A stretch of 64,000 bases of DNA. Origin: Chloroflexi bacterium HGW-Chloroflexi-3 (GTDB taxonomy: Bacteria > Chloroflexota > Anaerolineae > Anaerolineales > Anaerolineaceae). The position numbers and the translations under genes are program-made. The stretch is from the NCBI GenBank assembly GCA_002842045.1, contig PHBX01000011.1:210610-274609 (forward strand), written 5' to 3'. The notes beneath the pieces are model-generated. The model made no database searches and was not told the DNA's origin. It was given only the letters and a program-made list of their open reading frames with translations. Positions 45,479 through 53,551 of this stretch are shown here, one piece after another. The stretch's first letter is position 1. Each line of letters opens with the position of its first letter.

Positions 45479-45704
45479 GTGATCCTCCTTTGGGTTCTAT
45501 ATGGGTTGAATGACCAACGTTGAAATCGAAAAACCAAACCAACGTTCATATGTCTCTGTATGCCGTGCATATCAGAACAACAAACCAAGTGCCTGAAATA
45601 AGGAAAGAATTTCAGCGACCAGGTTTTTTGTCCTGCCCATTCCCATGTACAATGAATAAGGTCTTCTCTTACAATCCAAATTCATTCGAAAAACGGACGT
45701 TTTT

Positions 45705-46727
45705 ATGAAAATATATGAAATCGATGGAAAAAAGTATCGACTACCCAATGAGCTTTCCGAATTTCAGATCCAAATGTACGTACATTTGATCAATTGGAAG
45801 TGGGCTCATTTGACCCAGGAACCAGGGTTGTATAAACATATTCCCTATGATGCTCTATTACCCGATGAAATAAAGGCTCAACATTATCCGTTATATGACC
45901 CCATTAAAGAACGTTTCCTGGATCATCAACAAAAATTTCAATTTAAATCCCATAAGTTTCTTGGACATATGGCAAGCTCTCAGGCCGCATGCGTTAATTT
46001 GTTCTTACCTCTATTGAAGGACCCATTGATTGCTGCCAAGGTTCTTGGCTCAGTAAAAACAGACCTCCATGAGATTGCGATAAATTATCTGGACATGGGA
46101 TATCGAATTGAGTTTTGGGATGAACCTGATAATGTACTTAATGACCATACGAATGTAAGCGGTACAGATGCAGATATTGCAATTGCTTACTATGATCATC
46201 AAGGCGATCTCAACCTGTGGTTAATTGAGCATAAATTAACAGAAGCGGAGTTTACAACTTGCGGTGGTTTTAAGAGTCTGGGACGTACTATCTCACATAC
46301 ATGCGCGCCAGCTTCCGCAATTCTGGATAATAAAAAACTTTGCTATTATCACAGCAGGTGTAATTTCCGATATTGGGATATTACACTGCAGGATACCTCA
46401 CCTTTTGATGCTGGACATATAAGAGCTTACAACGAATGTCCTTTTAAGGGCGGAATGAACCAGTTATGGCGTAACCAGTTACTCGCTACAAGCCTTGAAG
46501 CATCGACCTCATCGAAATGGCCATACAAAAAGGTCTATTTCTCAGTTGTGTACCATCCCCGAAATGATTCTTTACAGCCTACAATTTCTGAATATAAAAA
46601 TTTAATTGGTTTCAACGACCGGTTCTTCGAGTTTTCATCTGATAAATTGATTAACCAAGCGAAGGATATCAACGATCCAGAATTGAATGAATGGGTCCGC
46701 TGGTATCAAGAACTCTATTATTTCTAG
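45705..46727 (+). CDS. PD-(D/E)XK-type putative restriction endonuclease (PGN_0703-like)
   Basis: The 340-residue protein resembles the PGN_0703 family of putative restriction endonucleases. Conserved features are HMASSQAACVNLFLPL (about residues 88-103) and a nuclease core GTDADIAIAYYDHQGD then LWLIEHKLTEAEF (about 156-185), which supplies the Asp and Glu-x-Lys of a PD-(D/E)XK site. A cysteine-rich segment follows. No cognate methyltransferase is adjacent. It is the only plus-strand gene in an otherwise minus-strand block and is AT-richer than its neighbours, so it looks like inserted defence cargo. Confidence 0.7.
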   Translation: MKIYEIDGKKYRLPNELSEFQIQMYVHLINWKWAHLTQEPGLYKHIPYDALLPDEIKAQHYPLYDPIKERFLDHQQKFQFKSHKFLGHMASSQAACVNLFLPLLKDPLIAAKVLGSVKTDLHEIAINYLDMGYRIEFWDEPDNVLNDHTNVSGTDADIAIAYYDHQGDLNLWLIEHKLTEAEFTTCGGFKSLGRTISHTCAPASAILDNKKLCYYHSRCNFRYWDITLQDTSPFDAGHIRAYNECPFKGGMNQLWRNQLLATSLEASTSSKWPYKKVYFSVVYHPRNDSLQPTISEYKNLIGFNDRFFEFSSDKLINQAKDINDPELNEWVRWYQELYYF

Positions 46728-46749
46728 CAAAGCAAGCATCGTTTAGATC

Positions 46750-46773
46750 ATGGGGGAGCTTGTGCTCCCCCAT
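46750..46773. terminator. Bidirectional terminator hairpin
   Basis: ATGGGGGAGC and GCTCCCCCAT form a perfect 10-bp stem with a TTGT loop between the convergent nuclease and dnaN genes. It is followed by TCAATTATTT on the plus strand. Confidence 0.7.
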
Positions 46774-46777
46774 TCAA

Positions 46778-47938
46778 TTATTTCCCGTCAATATGCATTG
46801 GCATCAGTACGTATAAATAATCCTCCTCTTCCCCTGACGGGGATGCTGCACGACCAGTAGGTCGTATCGCAGCCGGTGTGTTATGGGCGTTGGCTTCAAT
46901 GACCACGTTCTTTGTAGAAATGGTTTCCAGGCCATCTTGCAAGAATTTCACATTGAATGCGATCTCTAATTCCTGGCCTTCAACAGTGGCACCTATCTCG
47001 ATTTCACTGGTACCGGTCTCGTCAGATTCAGCCAATAATTTGACTTTCCCAGTTTGATCAGGTCCAGGTTGGAGATGAAAGCGCACCACATTGCTTCCTT
47101 CGCGGGCGATGATACTTGCCTGCTTGCAGGCTTTCAGCAAATCGTTGGTATTGACGACCGCCCGGGTTTTGTAGCCCTTTGGCAAGATCGCCTGGTAGTC
47201 CGGGAACTTCCCATCAATCAACTGCGAAACAATTTGCACATTCTCGCAGCGCAGCACCACCTGACTGCCTGTGGCAGGTAGAAACAGGGTGGTCTTGTTT
47301 GCCTTTGTGGCTCCTAAAATCCGCACCACTTCTTTCAAGACAGAAGCAGGGATGATCAACTGCTTCTTACCTAGTGTCACCGGCAGTTCAACCTTATAAA
47401 TCGCCAGGCGAAAGCCATCCGTCGCTACCATTGAAGCGGATTTTCCGTCCATGTTCATCAGAACTCCGGTCAGAACTGGCCGGCTGTCATCCACCGAAGC
47501 GGCGAAAGCAACATTCTGGATCATCTTCTTGAATGCGTTTGCATCCAGAGGAATACCACTTGAGACATCGAACTCCGGTATTGACGGAAATTCGGATGCT
47601 TCAACCCCTTTGACAACTCCTTTATATGTGCCGCATTTTAAAGCCGCTTCCGGTTTTCCATTTACCGAAAATACCACCTCAGGGTCTGCCAACGAATTGA
47701 CCACATCGGTCAGCGTCTTGGCTGGTAAGGTTAATCCCGGATCGCCATCCATATGAGCATCCATCCAGACAGTCACCCCCAGGGTCAGGTCGGTGGCCGA
47801 GAGCCGTAGTTGTCCTTCATCCTTCCTGAGCAAGACATTGGATAGAATGGGTAGGTGAGTATGAGAACCCACCGCCCGTCCGACAATCGCCAGGCTTTCG
47901 GCAAATGTATTCTTTTGTACCGTTACTTTGCAGGTCAT
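46778..47938 (-). CDS. dnaN: DNA polymerase III sliding clamp (beta subunit), element-encoded
   Basis: The 386-residue protein has the three-domain clamp architecture: an N-terminal SHTHLPILSNVLL segment, the middle DDSRPVLTGVLMNMDG strand and the typical C-terminus YLYVLMPMHIDGK. Length is normal. The clamp encircles DNA and tethers polymerase. Here the gene sits far from dnaA/gyrB-type neighbours and among element genes (exonuclease, RadC, SSB, Rad52), so it is probably a second, mobile copy used for element replication or repair. CACAAGGAGGATCATT precedes the ATG. Confidence 0.9.
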   Translation of the reverse strand: MTCKVTVQKNTFAESLAIVGRAVGSHTHLPILSNVLLRKDEGQLRLSATDLTLGVTVWMDAHMDGDPGLTLPAKTLTDVVNSLADPEVVFSVNGKPEAALKCGTYKGVVKGVEASEFPSIPEFDVSSGIPLDANAFKKMIQNVAFAASVDDSRPVLTGVLMNMDGKSASMVATDGFRLAIYKVELPVTLGKKQLIIPASVLKEVVRILGATKANKTTLFLPATGSQVVLRCENVQIVSQLIDGKFPDYQAILPKGYKTRAVVNTNDLLKACKQASIIAREGSNVVRFHLQPGPDQTGKVKLLAESDETGTSEIEIGATVEGQELEIAFNVKFLQDGLETISTKNVVIEANAHNTPAAIRPTGRAASPSGEEEDYLYVLMPMHIDGK

Positions 47939-47970
47939 AATGATCCTCCTTGTGAATTCTTTTATTTGAT

Positions 47971-48489
47971 TTATTGAATTAGTTCATCCAGCCAATGTTG
48001 GAGAGTCTCAACATGTTTTTGATCCTCAGCCATCTGGCTTAACAGCTCATCCATGCTGGGAAAGTGGGATAACTGCTCGGACAAATCTGCCAGCCATTTC
48101 TCCATTTCCTCCGATGAAATAGCGACAGGTTTCTCATGAGGATTTCCCCATTGGGAAGTCAGGAATTTTTCAGCTTCCTTGCAGGGAGCGATAAAAGCCA
48201 GCCTCTCTTCAAGATCGATGACCAGGCGATATTCTGCCGGATCCTCGGATGAGCCCAGGTTATAAACAGCCAGTTGGAAATGAACTGATCGATGCTGCAA
48301 ATAAGCCAAATATCCTGGCCAAAGTCCGGTAAAGGTCACCAAACCATCGGATACCATGGCTTCATCCCCGCATGGCTCCCACCAGAGGGCAAGAAAGCGA
48401 ACATTGCGGTAATTTCGATATCCCACTGCCTGCTCCAGAATAGGCGCAGGCGGTACAGGGATGTTGAGTTGAGTCATTTGTTTTTCCAT
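47971..48489 (-). CDS. Hypothetical element protein, unknown
   Basis: From the ATG at 48489 (GGAG four bases upstream) this is about 172 residues. It is acidic with a helical C-terminal half (MEKWLADLSEQLSHFPSMDE). I find no known domain. It lies between dnaN and another unknown gene on the same strand, 33 bases before dnaN. Confidence 0.55.
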   Translation of the reverse strand: MEKQMTQLNIPVPPAPILEQAVGYRNYRNVRFLALWWEPCGDEAMVSDGLVTFTGLWPGYLAYLQHRSVHFQLAVYNLGSSEDPAEYRLVIDLEERLAFIAPCKEAEKFLTSQWGNPHEKPVAISSEEMEKWLADLSEQLSHFPSMDELLSQMAEDQKHVETLQHWLDELIQ

Positions 48490-48512
48490 AGTTCTCCATA
48501 TCGACATTGGGA

Positions 48513-48548
48513 AAGTCACGCAAGATGGTTTTCCACCTTGCGTGACTT
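48513..48548 (-). terminator. Hairpin between two unknown genes
   Basis: AAGTCACGCAAG and CTTGCGTGACTT form a perfect 12-bp stem with a 12-base loop. On the minus strand TTTCCC follows. It may be a weak terminator or an RNA-stabilising structure. Confidence 0.5.
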
Positions 48549-48552
48549 AGGT

Positions 48553-48987
48553 CTAAAAGTCGTCAAAGAAGTCGGCAGAGGCGCCACCGTCTGGCCAATA
48601 TGCTTCGTCATCACCCAGGCGGGTGGCGTTCTCATACAGCTCAGTCAGCGGTCCTTCGTCGTCTTCCATATCTGGCGGTTCAAGGAACGCCATAATTTCT
48701 GGATCGGAAGTGGTGTACAGGCGAAGGATGTCGCGCCAGGAAAGCACATCATCGTTTTCCAATGCCTTCTGTGCGCCCTGCACCAGATCGAGCAGCATGC
48801 TTTCGTCCAACCGGTCAGAGGTCAGGCCGTGATCGGCCAGGGTATGCGCCAAAACTTCAGCTACCTGCCCCCAGGTAATGACAAATGCGGGGGCTTCCAT
48901 CCGGTATCCGGCGTGTGCCAGAATTTTGGACACCTCAAAGCCTGTTTCCAGATATTCCAGGTGTTGTAATGTGGTGAGTTGATCCAT
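48553..48987 (-). CDS. Hypothetical acidic protein with SSB-tip-like C-terminus
   Basis: This 144-residue acidic protein is unassigned. Its last residues, SADFFDDF, resemble the acidic-aromatic tip by which SSB proteins recruit partners; this may be chance. ACAAGGAGGATCAA precedes the ATG. It lies between the exonuclease gene (15 bases upstream) and the hairpin described separately, in a run of minus-strand DNA-metabolism genes. Confidence 0.55.
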   Translation of the reverse strand: MDQLTTLQHLEYLETGFEVSKILAHAGYRMEAPAFVITWGQVAEVLAHTLADHGLTSDRLDESMLLDLVQGAQKALENDDVLSWRDILRLYTTSDPEIMAFLEPPDMEDDEGPLTELYENATRLGDDEAYWPDGGASADFFDDF

Positions 48988-49002
48988 TTGATCCTCCTTG
49001 TA

Positions 49003-49674
49003 TTAGCGATTGAAGAAAGCGGGCTGGTAAGAATTCAACGCCGGCAGGTACACGCCGCACATGCGTTTGTACAGTTCCACAACCAGGTAAACATCATTTC
49101 CAGCGTACTTGCGCAGTGTTTCCGGATCCATGTTGGCCACTAGGGAACCATCCAGGTCAGGCAACGGGTTATTAATCCCGTAGCGTTTGCAGACCCACTT
49201 CAACCCTTTGGCCGGCCCCCAGTTGTAGAGTATGGCCATTAGATCAGTGGTAGGTTCAGTGCGAAATTTGGACAGTTGTGGCTGAATCGGAACCTGGATG
49301 CCCAGGTCAAACGAACGCCTGAGCAAGTAAGGAAGGTCGAAGCCGATGATGTTGTAACCGCAGGACCGGCCATCCGCTTTCGCGAACGCGGTCCAGAACC
49401 AGCGGATCAGATCGCTTTCGGCCTTGGTTTCAGGGTCGCCGATCAGGTGAACTTCTACCTGGCTTTCAATCCCGCTTTGCAGCGAGATGGCGATGGCTTT
49501 GCCCAGATCGGCATCCAAAGGAGCCTGCGCAATCTGTTCGGTTTTCTTCTCAGTGATGTACTGCGCAATTTTGTCAGCGTCTTTGTAATTGGCCGGAGCA
49601 GTTGGCTCGGGTAGGAGCGCAATTGCATCCGGGTTGGCCGTCGTTTCAATGTCAAAAAATAAAATCGGTTTCAT
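49003..49674 (-). CDS. Predicted 3'-5' exonuclease (DnaQ/PolB-like)
   Basis: The 223-residue protein has all DEDDy exonuclease motifs: FFDIETT near the N-terminus (Exo I), GYNIIGFDLPYLL (Exo II, about residue 108-120) and YAGNDVYL (Exo III, about 197). It resembles stand-alone PolB-type proofreading exonucleases. It likely degrades or edits single-stranded DNA ends during element replication or recombination. CACAAGGAGAATTAC precedes the ATG. It lies 27 bases downstream of radC on the same strand. Confidence 0.85.
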   Translation of the reverse strand: MKPILFFDIETTANPDAIALLPEPTAPANYKDADKIAQYITEKKTEQIAQAPLDADLGKAIAISLQSGIESQVEVHLIGDPETKAESDLIRWFWTAFAKADGRSCGYNIIGFDLPYLLRRSFDLGIQVPIQPQLSKFRTEPTTDLMAILYNWGPAKGLKWVCKRYGINNPLPDLDGSLVANMDPETLRKYAGNDVYLVVELYKRMCGVYLPALNSYQPAFFNR

Positions 49675-49701
49675 GTAATTCTCCTTGTGATGATTCTTGA
49701 G

Positions 49702-50421
49702 TTACGAAAATCCCAGCCCTTTTTCCTTGAGGGATACCCATCGGGATAATCCGATGACCAGGTGGTCCAGGACGGACACATCCAATAGCTTGCCGGCCTG
49801 AACAATGGCACGGGTAACACTGATATCTTCTGGACTGGGGGTCGGGTCTGTGGATGGGTGATTGTGAGCGATCAGGATCGCAGCCGCATTCCGCTGCAGC
49901 GCCGGTTTGAATAACTCACCGACGCGCACCATCGAGGAATTGAGCGAGCCGTGGTAGATCTCAATCACGTCCAGCATTCGGTTGCGTGTGTCGAGCGGCA
50001 TCACCACCATGTATTCCTGCTCGCGGTGGGCCAGCATCGGCATCAGAATCTGGGCTGCATCTCCGGGTGAATGAATAACAGGACGTTCGTCCTCCGGTTG
50101 GAGCAGCTTGCGCCCTAACGCCAAGGCAGCTTTGAGCCGCAGGGCAGTCAGGTTACTTACACCCTGCACCTTGGCAATTTCGTTCACATGCGCCTGAGCA
50201 ATCTTCTGGATCGTGCCAAACTGAGCCAGCAATCGTTCAGCGGTTTCGATTTGAGTCGAACCACCAATGATGACGGCCAGCAGTTCAGCGAGGCTGCATG
50301 CATCTGAGTCTTTGGCTACCCGGAAAGCGGGCTGCTCACGAACAGGCAGGTGCTTGAGCCGGGGCAAATTATAGGTTTGCGGGTGGGTGTTTTGGATGAG
50401 GTACGGTTGAAAGTCGTTCAT
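49702..50421 (-). CDS. radC: RadC-family JAMM-domain protein
   Basis: The 239-residue protein has an N-terminal helix-hairpin-helix region (IAKVQGVSNLTALRLKAALA) and a C-terminal JAMM/MPN domain with HNHPSTDPTPSPED, the zinc-ligand motif, followed by VLDHLVIG. RadC-like proteins are common on plasmids and genomic islands, where their role is unclear; the historical repair role is not supported biochemically. It precedes the exonuclease gene and follows a terminator. Confidence 0.88.
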   Translation of the reverse strand: MNDFQPYLIQNTHPQTYNLPRLKHLPVREQPAFRVAKDSDACSLAELLAVIIGGSTQIETAERLLAQFGTIQKIAQAHVNEIAKVQGVSNLTALRLKAALALGRKLLQPEDERPVIHSPGDAAQILMPMLAHREQEYMVVMPLDTRNRMLDVIEIYHGSLNSSMVRVGELFKPALQRNAAAILIAHNHPSTDPTPSPEDISVTRAIVQAGKLLDVSVLDHLVIGLSRWVSLKEKGLGFS

Positions 50422-50435
50422 GTCTATCTCCTATG

Positions 50436-50476
50436 AAAAAAAGGGGACAGACCACCCCTGGAGGGATGCTGCCCCC
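50436..50476 (-). terminator. Intrinsic terminator upstream of radC
   Basis: On the minus strand GGGGGCAG pairs with CTGTCCCC (one G-T wobble), enclosing a small CCCTCC-AGGGG hairpin, followed by seven T. It ends transcription from the zinc-ribbon gene at 50496-51068. Confidence 0.7.
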
Positions 50477-50495
50477 TCCGTTGGGGTCGTGTGAT

Positions 50496-51068
50496 TCATG
50501 AGGTCGGATCGTAGCCGGTTTCGAGAAAGATCTTGCGGTTAATCGCTTCGCACTCTTCCCAAGTCATCAGTTCATCTCGCCTGACACCTGGGTATCCAGG
50601 CGCTGGCGGGATCAGCCAGGGATTTTCTGCGAACTGTTTCTTGATCCGCTCAGTTTTGACATCCAGAAAGTGGCGTAAACCACCTTTTGTGCAACGCCAT
50701 CCCAATTCTTTGGTGTATTTGCCATCCCAATCACGGTCGCGGAACGTCTTACTGCCGCAGATCGGACAAAGAGGCATTCCTTCTGGATCAGGAGCGCGTG
50801 CGCCGCCAGATTGAAGATACAGTCTTACGGCTTCTATGGCTTCACAATAGGGTGCGCCACACGAGCATTCTTTGTTTTTGTTGACCCGGTGAAAGCGTGT
50901 TGGGTAGCCAGAGCCAAAGTCCACCAGGTATTGATATCCCTGGATTGTGACGGTAGGTGTAACCACCAATACAGTTTCTCGAATACCAGGTCCTTTCCGA
51001 TATCTCTGGATTGGAATATTCCTCCTTTCCAATAAATCCAGATCATTCGATGAAAGTTCGGTCTTCAT
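50496..51068 (-). CDS. Hypothetical protein with cysteine clusters
   Basis: The ~190-residue product has two cysteine-rich sites: CSCGAPYC (about residue 67-74, a SWIM-like CxC start without the usual His) and CPICGS with a later WRC (about 98-125), which look like metal-binding ribbons. I do not recognise the family. The ATG at 51068 is chosen; an upstream GTG at 51074 is possible. Its 5' end overlaps the end of the preceding gene by 26 bases, indicating coupling. Confidence 0.6.
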   Translation of the reverse strand: MKTELSSNDLDLLERRNIPIQRYRKGPGIRETVLVVTPTVTIQGYQYLVDFGSGYPTRFHRVNKNKECSCGAPYCEAIEAVRLYLQSGGARAPDPEGMPLCPICGSKTFRDRDWDGKYTKELGWRCTKGGLRHFLDVKTERIKKQFAENPWLIPPAPGYPGVRRDELMTWEECEAINRKIFLETGYDPTS

Positions 51069-51453
51069 AGGCACCTTCCAGGAACCAGTCCACTATGGGG
51101 ATGTTCCGATCCTCTACAGGGATCTTTCGATCATCTACGAGGATGTCTTGATTTGTTGCGGGAATGTGCTGTTCAGGAATCGGGATTTGTATTTCGAAGT
51201 CGTTTTCCTGAGGCAGAACCTCTTCTCGATCTTCGTCTGGATCATTTTCGATGTGTACTTCCCGTAGATGGGGTATGAGAACAATTGAGGTAGAGTCCTG
51301 ATACGGTCCGCCATGACTGATTTTGGTAAATGGTTCCAGACCATTCAAAGCGTGAACCCAAGCCGTACCGGGTCGTGGTCCCTTTCCCAATACTTCAACG
51401 GGAATAACCACATCTCCATAACAAGTACCAACCGTTATTTCTGCTTTGATCAT
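51043..51453 (-). CDS. Hypothetical protein with short C-terminal repeats
   Basis: This 136-residue protein is unassigned. Residues about 90-125 contain degenerate repeats of the type DRKIPVEDRNIPIVD, alternating charged and Ile-Pro steps, and a similar RRNIPIQ occurs at the start of the next gene, which overlaps it. CAGGAGGAACAC precedes the ATG. It follows the terminator after ssb. Confidence 0.5.
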   Translation of the reverse strand: MIKAEITVGTCYGDVVIPVEVLGKGPRPGTAWVHALNGLEPFTKISHGGPYQDSTSIVLIPHLREVHIENDPDEDREEVLPQENDFEIQIPIPEQHIPATNQDILVDDRKIPVEDRNIPIVDWFLEGAYEDRTFIE

Positions 51454-51480
51454 GTGTTCCTCCTGTATCTTTTTCTAAAA

Positions 51481-51520
51481 ACAACAAAGGACATGCCAAC
51501 TAAGGCGTGTCCTTTGTTGT
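51481..51520 (-). terminator. Intrinsic terminator after ssb
   Basis: ACAACAAAGGACATGCC and GGCGTGTCCTTTGTTGT form a 17-pair stem (one G-T) with a six-base loop. On the minus strand TTTTTAG follows, about 20 bases after the ssb stop. Confidence 0.85.
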
Positions 51521-51543
51521 GATTCTCGATGAAAATCAATGGA

Positions 51544-51948
51544 TTAGAACGGGATGTCGCTTTCGTTTGAAGTGTTCATGGGCGTTTCGCTTTCATCGGT
51601 ATCTTCACGACTGGAAACGAAGCGCACAGCAGAAGCAGTTACCTCGAAGGAAGCGCCATATTTGCCGTTGTTTTCCCAAATATGCGGACCCCCGGTTTCA
51701 GGGTCAGGTGTTAAGCGGCCTTCAACCAGGACACGACTCCCTTTGTGAAGATGTTGGTTGCAGGCTTCAGCTTGTTTGCCCCAAACCGTGATGCGTAACC
51801 AGGTCGTCTCCTTGACAGGTTGCCCATTCGTGTTGTTATAACGACGGTTCGTGGCAACAGACAAAGTAGTGACCGGCTGACCAGAGGGTGTGAAGCGCAT
51901 TTCAGGGTCTTTCCCCAGATTTCCGATGAGGATGATAGTTTGGTACAT
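51544..51948 (-). CDS. ssb: Single-stranded DNA-binding protein
   Basis: The 134-residue protein has a canonical OB-fold beginning MYQTIILIGNLGKDPEMRFT and the WLRITVWGKQAE strand, then an acidic tail ending DIPF, the partner-binding tip. It coats single-stranded DNA during replication and recombination. It lies 39 bases downstream of the Rad52-like gene on the same strand, a functional pair seen in phages and mobile elements (annealase plus SSB). A strong terminator follows it. Confidence 0.92.
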   Translation of the reverse strand: MYQTIILIGNLGKDPEMRFTPSGQPVTTLSVATNRRYNNTNGQPVKETTWLRITVWGKQAEACNQHLHKGSRVLVEGRLTPDPETGGPHIWENNGKYGASFEVTASAVRFVSSREDTDESETPMNTSNESDIPF

Positions 51949-51987
51949 TGTGATTTTCCTTTCTGAGTTATGTGATGGTTAGGTGGA

Positions 51988-53082
51988 TCAGGCGACAACA
52001 GAGGCCGGTGCAGGTTGATTACGTTGACTTGCCAACCAGTTACGAAGTTCATCTTTCGATGCAGGCGATTTGCCCATTTTTGTCTTGAACTGGTCGTAGG
52101 CTTCCTGCTCGGGCACATTCCCATTAACCAGGACGCCGTCACCATATTTGCGTACTATCGGTGCAGATGGTGAAGACGATGGTGCCGATGAACGAGAGGT
52201 TTGTGAAGTCGTTGATGTAGCCGAATTATTTGATTGGCCACTTTCACGACCTTGATCTAACCCGGCGTTCTGGGCAATCTCCTTGTCATATAGTGAATTG
52301 CCAAATTGTTCACCCATTTGGCGGAAACAGCGTTTCAAGCAGTCTGTCGCAGAACCAGCCAATGCCATGTCCAATGCTTCCGGAGTATCGCCGGTGAAAA
52401 CGCAGCGTCCCAAATCAGCATGGCTATAGGGCTTGCCGTCCAGGTCTACTGATACCTTGCCGGTGATATACACCAGCCCGACTTCCTCTGTCTGAACATT
52501 GCCATTGGCATCGATCAGCGGAACCTTGCGTTTTTCCTGCTGGTTCCAGACCAACACCTTTTTCTGCCAGCGTACAATAACTGGCTCGCCAATCAAGTCA
52601 AACGACCAGGCAAAACCGAACACAGTATTTGCTCGATCAATGACATCGTAGCCTTCCAGGTAAGGGACAGAACCCATTCCTGGAGCTTGCCGGCGTTTTA
52701 CCCTGGCCATATCCAGCGGTTGGCGCAATTCCCAGAGAATACGGTTTAGCCGATTCCCCAGGCTCCCATCTATTGAGGGTTGCTCATTCATGTGAATCTC
52801 CTTGTCTCTATCTGAATTTGATCGATTTTGCGCCGCCTCTGAGAGCCGGACGCCTTCAATATGTTTGCAGAGAATCTGTGGTCCTCGCTGTTGGTAGTCC
52901 ATACAGGTACATACCCAGGTGTCTCCTTTTAAAGCAACGGCGTATGGCAACTTGTCGCCATTTTTGACCGTCCATTGTTGGGGAGCTATGCGGGTGACTA
53001 GAAACTTACCAGCCAGGATTGCAGATCGCGCACGGTCGGTGCGCTCAGCTTGTGCTTGTATCAATTCTTTGGTTTCTTGCAT
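51988..53082 (-). CDS. SWIM zinc-finger fused to Rad52-family annealase
   Basis: The 364-residue protein has two parts. Residues about 45-80 carry a SWIM zinc motif, C58-x-C60-x11-C72-x-H74 (WVCTCMDY ... ILCKHIEG). Residues about 105-290 match Rad52/Rad22-type single-strand annealing proteins (LNRILWELRQPLDMARVKRR, RANTVFGFAWSFDL, SATDCLKRCFRQMGEQFG). The C-terminal Ser/Thr-rich linker ends in a short helical tail. The start at 53082 has AAGGAGG close upstream. A second in-frame ATG at 52791, with AAGGAG eight bases upstream, would yield Rad52 alone (about 267 residues), so two products are possible. It pairs with ssb immediately downstream. Confidence 0.82.
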   Translation of the reverse strand: MQETKELIQAQAERTDRARSAILAGKFLVTRIAPQQWTVKNGDKLPYAVALKGDTWVCTCMDYQQRGPQILCKHIEGVRLSEAAQNRSNSDRDKEIHMNEQPSIDGSLGNRLNRILWELRQPLDMARVKRRQAPGMGSVPYLEGYDVIDRANTVFGFAWSFDLIGEPVIVRWQKKVLVWNQQEKRKVPLIDANGNVQTEEVGLVYITGKVSVDLDGKPYSHADLGRCVFTGDTPEALDMALAGSATDCLKRCFRQMGEQFGNSLYDKEIAQNAGLDQGRESGQSNNSATSTTSQTSRSSAPSSSPSAPIVRKYGDGVLVNGNVPEQEAYDQFKTKMGKSPASKDELRNWLASQRNQPAPASVVA

Positions 53083-53189
53083 GTTCCTCCTTGTGAAAAT
53101 ATCCAACGTTGAATAGAGTCCAATTAATGTGAAATACCGATCCTTGAAAAAGAGCTTCAAGGACGTTCCAGCGTTAAAAAACCACCCGT

Positions 53190-53337
53190 GTGAAATTACA
53201 GGGCAGCAAACGCCAGGGGAGAAGTTAACCCCTTCTTCGCTGGCATTTATCGCCCTGTATCGTTAAGTATGGATGGGTAAGCAGGGCAAATCCCCGTCTA
53301 CCCATCCATGAAACCCCTTCAAGGGGGCTTTTTTTTC
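53190..53337 (+). ncRNA. Candidate plus-strand small RNA with terminator
   Basis: Three consecutive hairpins (53197-53259, 53269-53309, 53314-53327) end in GC and eight T (53329-53336), the layout of a small RNA with an intrinsic terminator. A clear promoter upstream was not found, so transcription from this strand is speculative. Confidence 0.35.
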
Positions 53338-53436
53338 TCCATGTAATATGAACCTCTATGCTTCTCAGCACGCCAAAAGCGCCCCAAAATAGGAAAAGGT
53401 TATTTGTTAAAGTGCAGCCCCAAATCCAAGGGGGTA

Positions 53437-53551
53437 AAACAAAAAGGAGGATCACTCACTCCCGAAAATCATCGGGAGTTTTGAGATGGCAACTCTCTGT
53501 AACCTTCTTGCACTTTTAGCAAGAGGGTAAAGCGCCATCTTGTGATCCTCC
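53437..53551 (-). ncRNA. Candidate multi-branched structured RNA
   Basis: A 10-bp closing stem (53446-53455 with 53542-53551, GGAGGATCAC/GTGATCCTCC) encloses two arms: 53458-53465/53472-53479 (ACTCCCGA/TCGGGAGT) and 53484-53490/53534-53540 (AGATGGC/GCCATCT), the latter capped by a 10-bp stem 53502-53511/53519-53528. On the minus strand the closing stem is followed by TTTTTGTTTT, a terminator tail. The minus strand also holds a 28-codon frame, ATG at about 53538, behind GGAGGATCAC. No known RNA family was recognised. Confidence 0.5.

Noticed and set aside
53225..53455. 76-codon minus-strand frame in the hairpin region
   Set aside because: It runs through several perfect stems, has no Shine-Dalgarno and no domain; RNA structure explains the sequence better.
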